This document shows positions 4,626 to 5,406 of a stretch of 5,406 nucleotides of DNA, piece by piece. Location of the stretch: assembly GCA_023436515.1 (NCBI GenBank), contig JAEZIV010000425.1, forward strand, positions 1-5,406, written 5' to 3'. Position numbers and translations under genes: made by a program. Position 1 is the stretch's first letter, and every line of letters starts with the position of its first letter. A model generated the notes under the pieces. The model was not told the DNA's origin. It saw nothing but the letters and a program-made list of their open reading frames with translations, and did not search any database. Origin of the DNA: Bacillota bacterium (GTDB lineage: Bacteria > Bacillota > Clostridia > Acetivibrionales > DSM-1351).

Positions 4626-5406
4626 GCAAAGTTACACCTTTACTGTCGATATACGCCAGAATTAAAGGTTTTGCTTCCGGTTGAACAGAACTTAACACAA
4701 TAGCTTCTTTTAAAAGCTTCAGAGCTTCCTGAAGCTTCTTCTCTCTATTTGTATAGAGGGTAGCAATAACTTCCCCTTTTCCAACCCTGTCTCCTGTCTT
4801 CTTATGAAAGTAAATGCCTGCACCGTAATCAATAGTGCTTTCCTTTGTTTCTCTACCAGCTCCCAACTCAAGAGCTGCAACACCTATAAGATCAGTTTTC
4901 ATTGATTGAATAAAGCCTTCACCCTCGGCAATAAAATCAAACCTGTAATCAACCTGGGCAAACAGGCTGTAATCATCCAGAACAGCCTTGCTGCCACCTT
5001 GCTTCTCTACCATTTGAGCAAATTTTTGTAGGGCACTTCCGTTTTGAACCGACTGACGTACCAACTCCCTGCACTTATCTGTACTTCCCTTTCCGCTTAG
5101 TTCAAGCATTCGAGCCGCCAGTTCAAAGGATACCTCCGTCAAGTCTTTTGGGCCTCTATTTTTTAAGGTTTCAATTGCTTCAATAATCTCCATGGAGTTA
5201 CCAACTGCCCTTCCAAGGGGAATATCCATATCGGTAACAACAGCAACTGTCTGTCTTCCGGTATTTTCACCTATCTTAACCATAGCCTGAGCAAGCTTGA
5301 CAGAATCCTCAAAGGTTTTCATGAACGCTCCGCTTCCGGTTTTTACATCCAATACAATTCTATCTGCACCTGAGGCCAGCTTTTTACTCATTATACTGCT
5401 GGAGAT
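4621..5406 (-). CDS. pdp: Pyrimidine-nucleoside phosphorylase, partial (5' end outside the window)
   Basis: The enzyme cleaves uridine, deoxyuridine and thymidine with phosphate to the free base and (deoxy)ribose 1-phosphate in cytoplasmic nucleoside salvage. The 261 visible residues are the C-terminal part; the family is usually 430-440 residues. They start in the base/phosphate site with SSIMSKKLASGAD. The Ser and Lys of SIMSK correspond to E. coli thymidine phosphorylase Ser186 and Lys190. The glycine-rich VLDVKTGSGAFMK (18-30 of the visible part) and DMDIPLGRAVGNSMEIIEAI follow. The C-terminal PYNP domain contains IGVAALELGAGRETKESTIDYGAGIYFHKKTGDRVGKGEVIATLY (about 174-218). The reading frame continues to the right edge without a start, so the Met at 5391 is internal. 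Gene order pdp-dacF is as in bacilli. Thymidine phosphorylase (deoA) is an alternative name; the Gram-positive context favours the broader pyrimidine enzyme. Confidence 0.96.
   Translation of the reverse strand: MSSSIMSKKLASGADRIVLDVKTGSGAFMKTFEDSVKLAQAMVKIGENTGRQTVAVVTDMDIPLGRAVGNSMEIIEAIETLKNRGPKDLTEVSFELAARMLELSGKGSTDKCRELVRQSVQNGSALQKFAQMVEKQGGSKAVLDDYSLFAQVDYRFDFIAEGEGFIQSMKTDLIGVAALELGAGRETKESTIDYGAGIYFHKKTGDRVGKGEVIATLYTNREKKLQEALKLLKEAIVLSSVQPEAKPLILAYIDSKGVTLR

Noticed and set aside
5389..5391. ATG 5391 as start of the pyrimidine phosphorylase
   Set aside because: The reading frame continues upstream as ISSSI, which is conserved active-site sequence in the family. The Met is internal and the gene is cut by the window edge.
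1..5406. Mobile element, CRISPR array, tRNA/rRNA, prophage or defence genes
   Set aside because: No transposase or integrase motifs, no regularly spaced repeats and no RNA-gene signatures were seen. All long coding regions belong to common chromosomal families.

Overview
The window looks like a chromosomal housekeeping and sporulation segment of a low-GC, endospore-forming Firmicute of the clostridial type. The evidence is AT-rich spacers, strong AGGAGG-type ribosome binding sites, frequent GTG/TTG starts, the spore-associated genes ytfJ and dacF, and the proteins ScpA/ScpB in their Gram-positive form. A Ruminiclostridium-like species is my guess from memory of similar proteins, not something the sequence proves.

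Layout from left to right. (1) Positions 1-2407, all on the minus strand and read right to left: scpA and scpB (abutting, translationally coupled), a 92-bp spacer, a DUF2953 membrane protein (YtfI-like), and ytfJ, which overlaps the DUF2953 gene by 53 bp and runs off the left edge. (2) Positions 2408-2619: a divergent control region with candidate promoters in both directions, a perfect 13-bp inverted repeat and three copies of the heptamer TGATAAT/ATTATCA. (3) Positions 2620-3258, plus strand: an intramembrane metalloprotease of the M50/site-2 protease family. (4) Positions 3293-4513, minus strand: a secreted, membrane-anchored D-alanyl-D-alanine carboxypeptidase (dacF type). It converges on the protease gene and ends in a terminator whose loop holds the stop codon. 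(5) Positions 4621-5406, minus strand: the C-terminal 60% of pyrimidine-nucleoside phosphorylase (pdp), cut by the right edge.

The genes touch three processes: chromosome condensation and segregation (ScpAB with Smc), peptidoglycan trimming and spore formation (DacF, YtfI/YtfJ), and nucleoside salvage (Pdp). The order pdp-dacF recalls the drm-punA-pdp-dacF-spoIIA neighbourhood of bacilli. The pair DUF2953-ytfJ recalls B. subtilis ytfI-ytfJ. I see no mobile element, CRISPR array, RNA gene, phage gene or defence system. No new biological system is evident. The points that deserve a second look are regulatory: the divergent 2408-2619 region, a sigma-F-like -10 element before the DUF2953-ytfJ pair, start-codon choices, and the compact dacF terminator.
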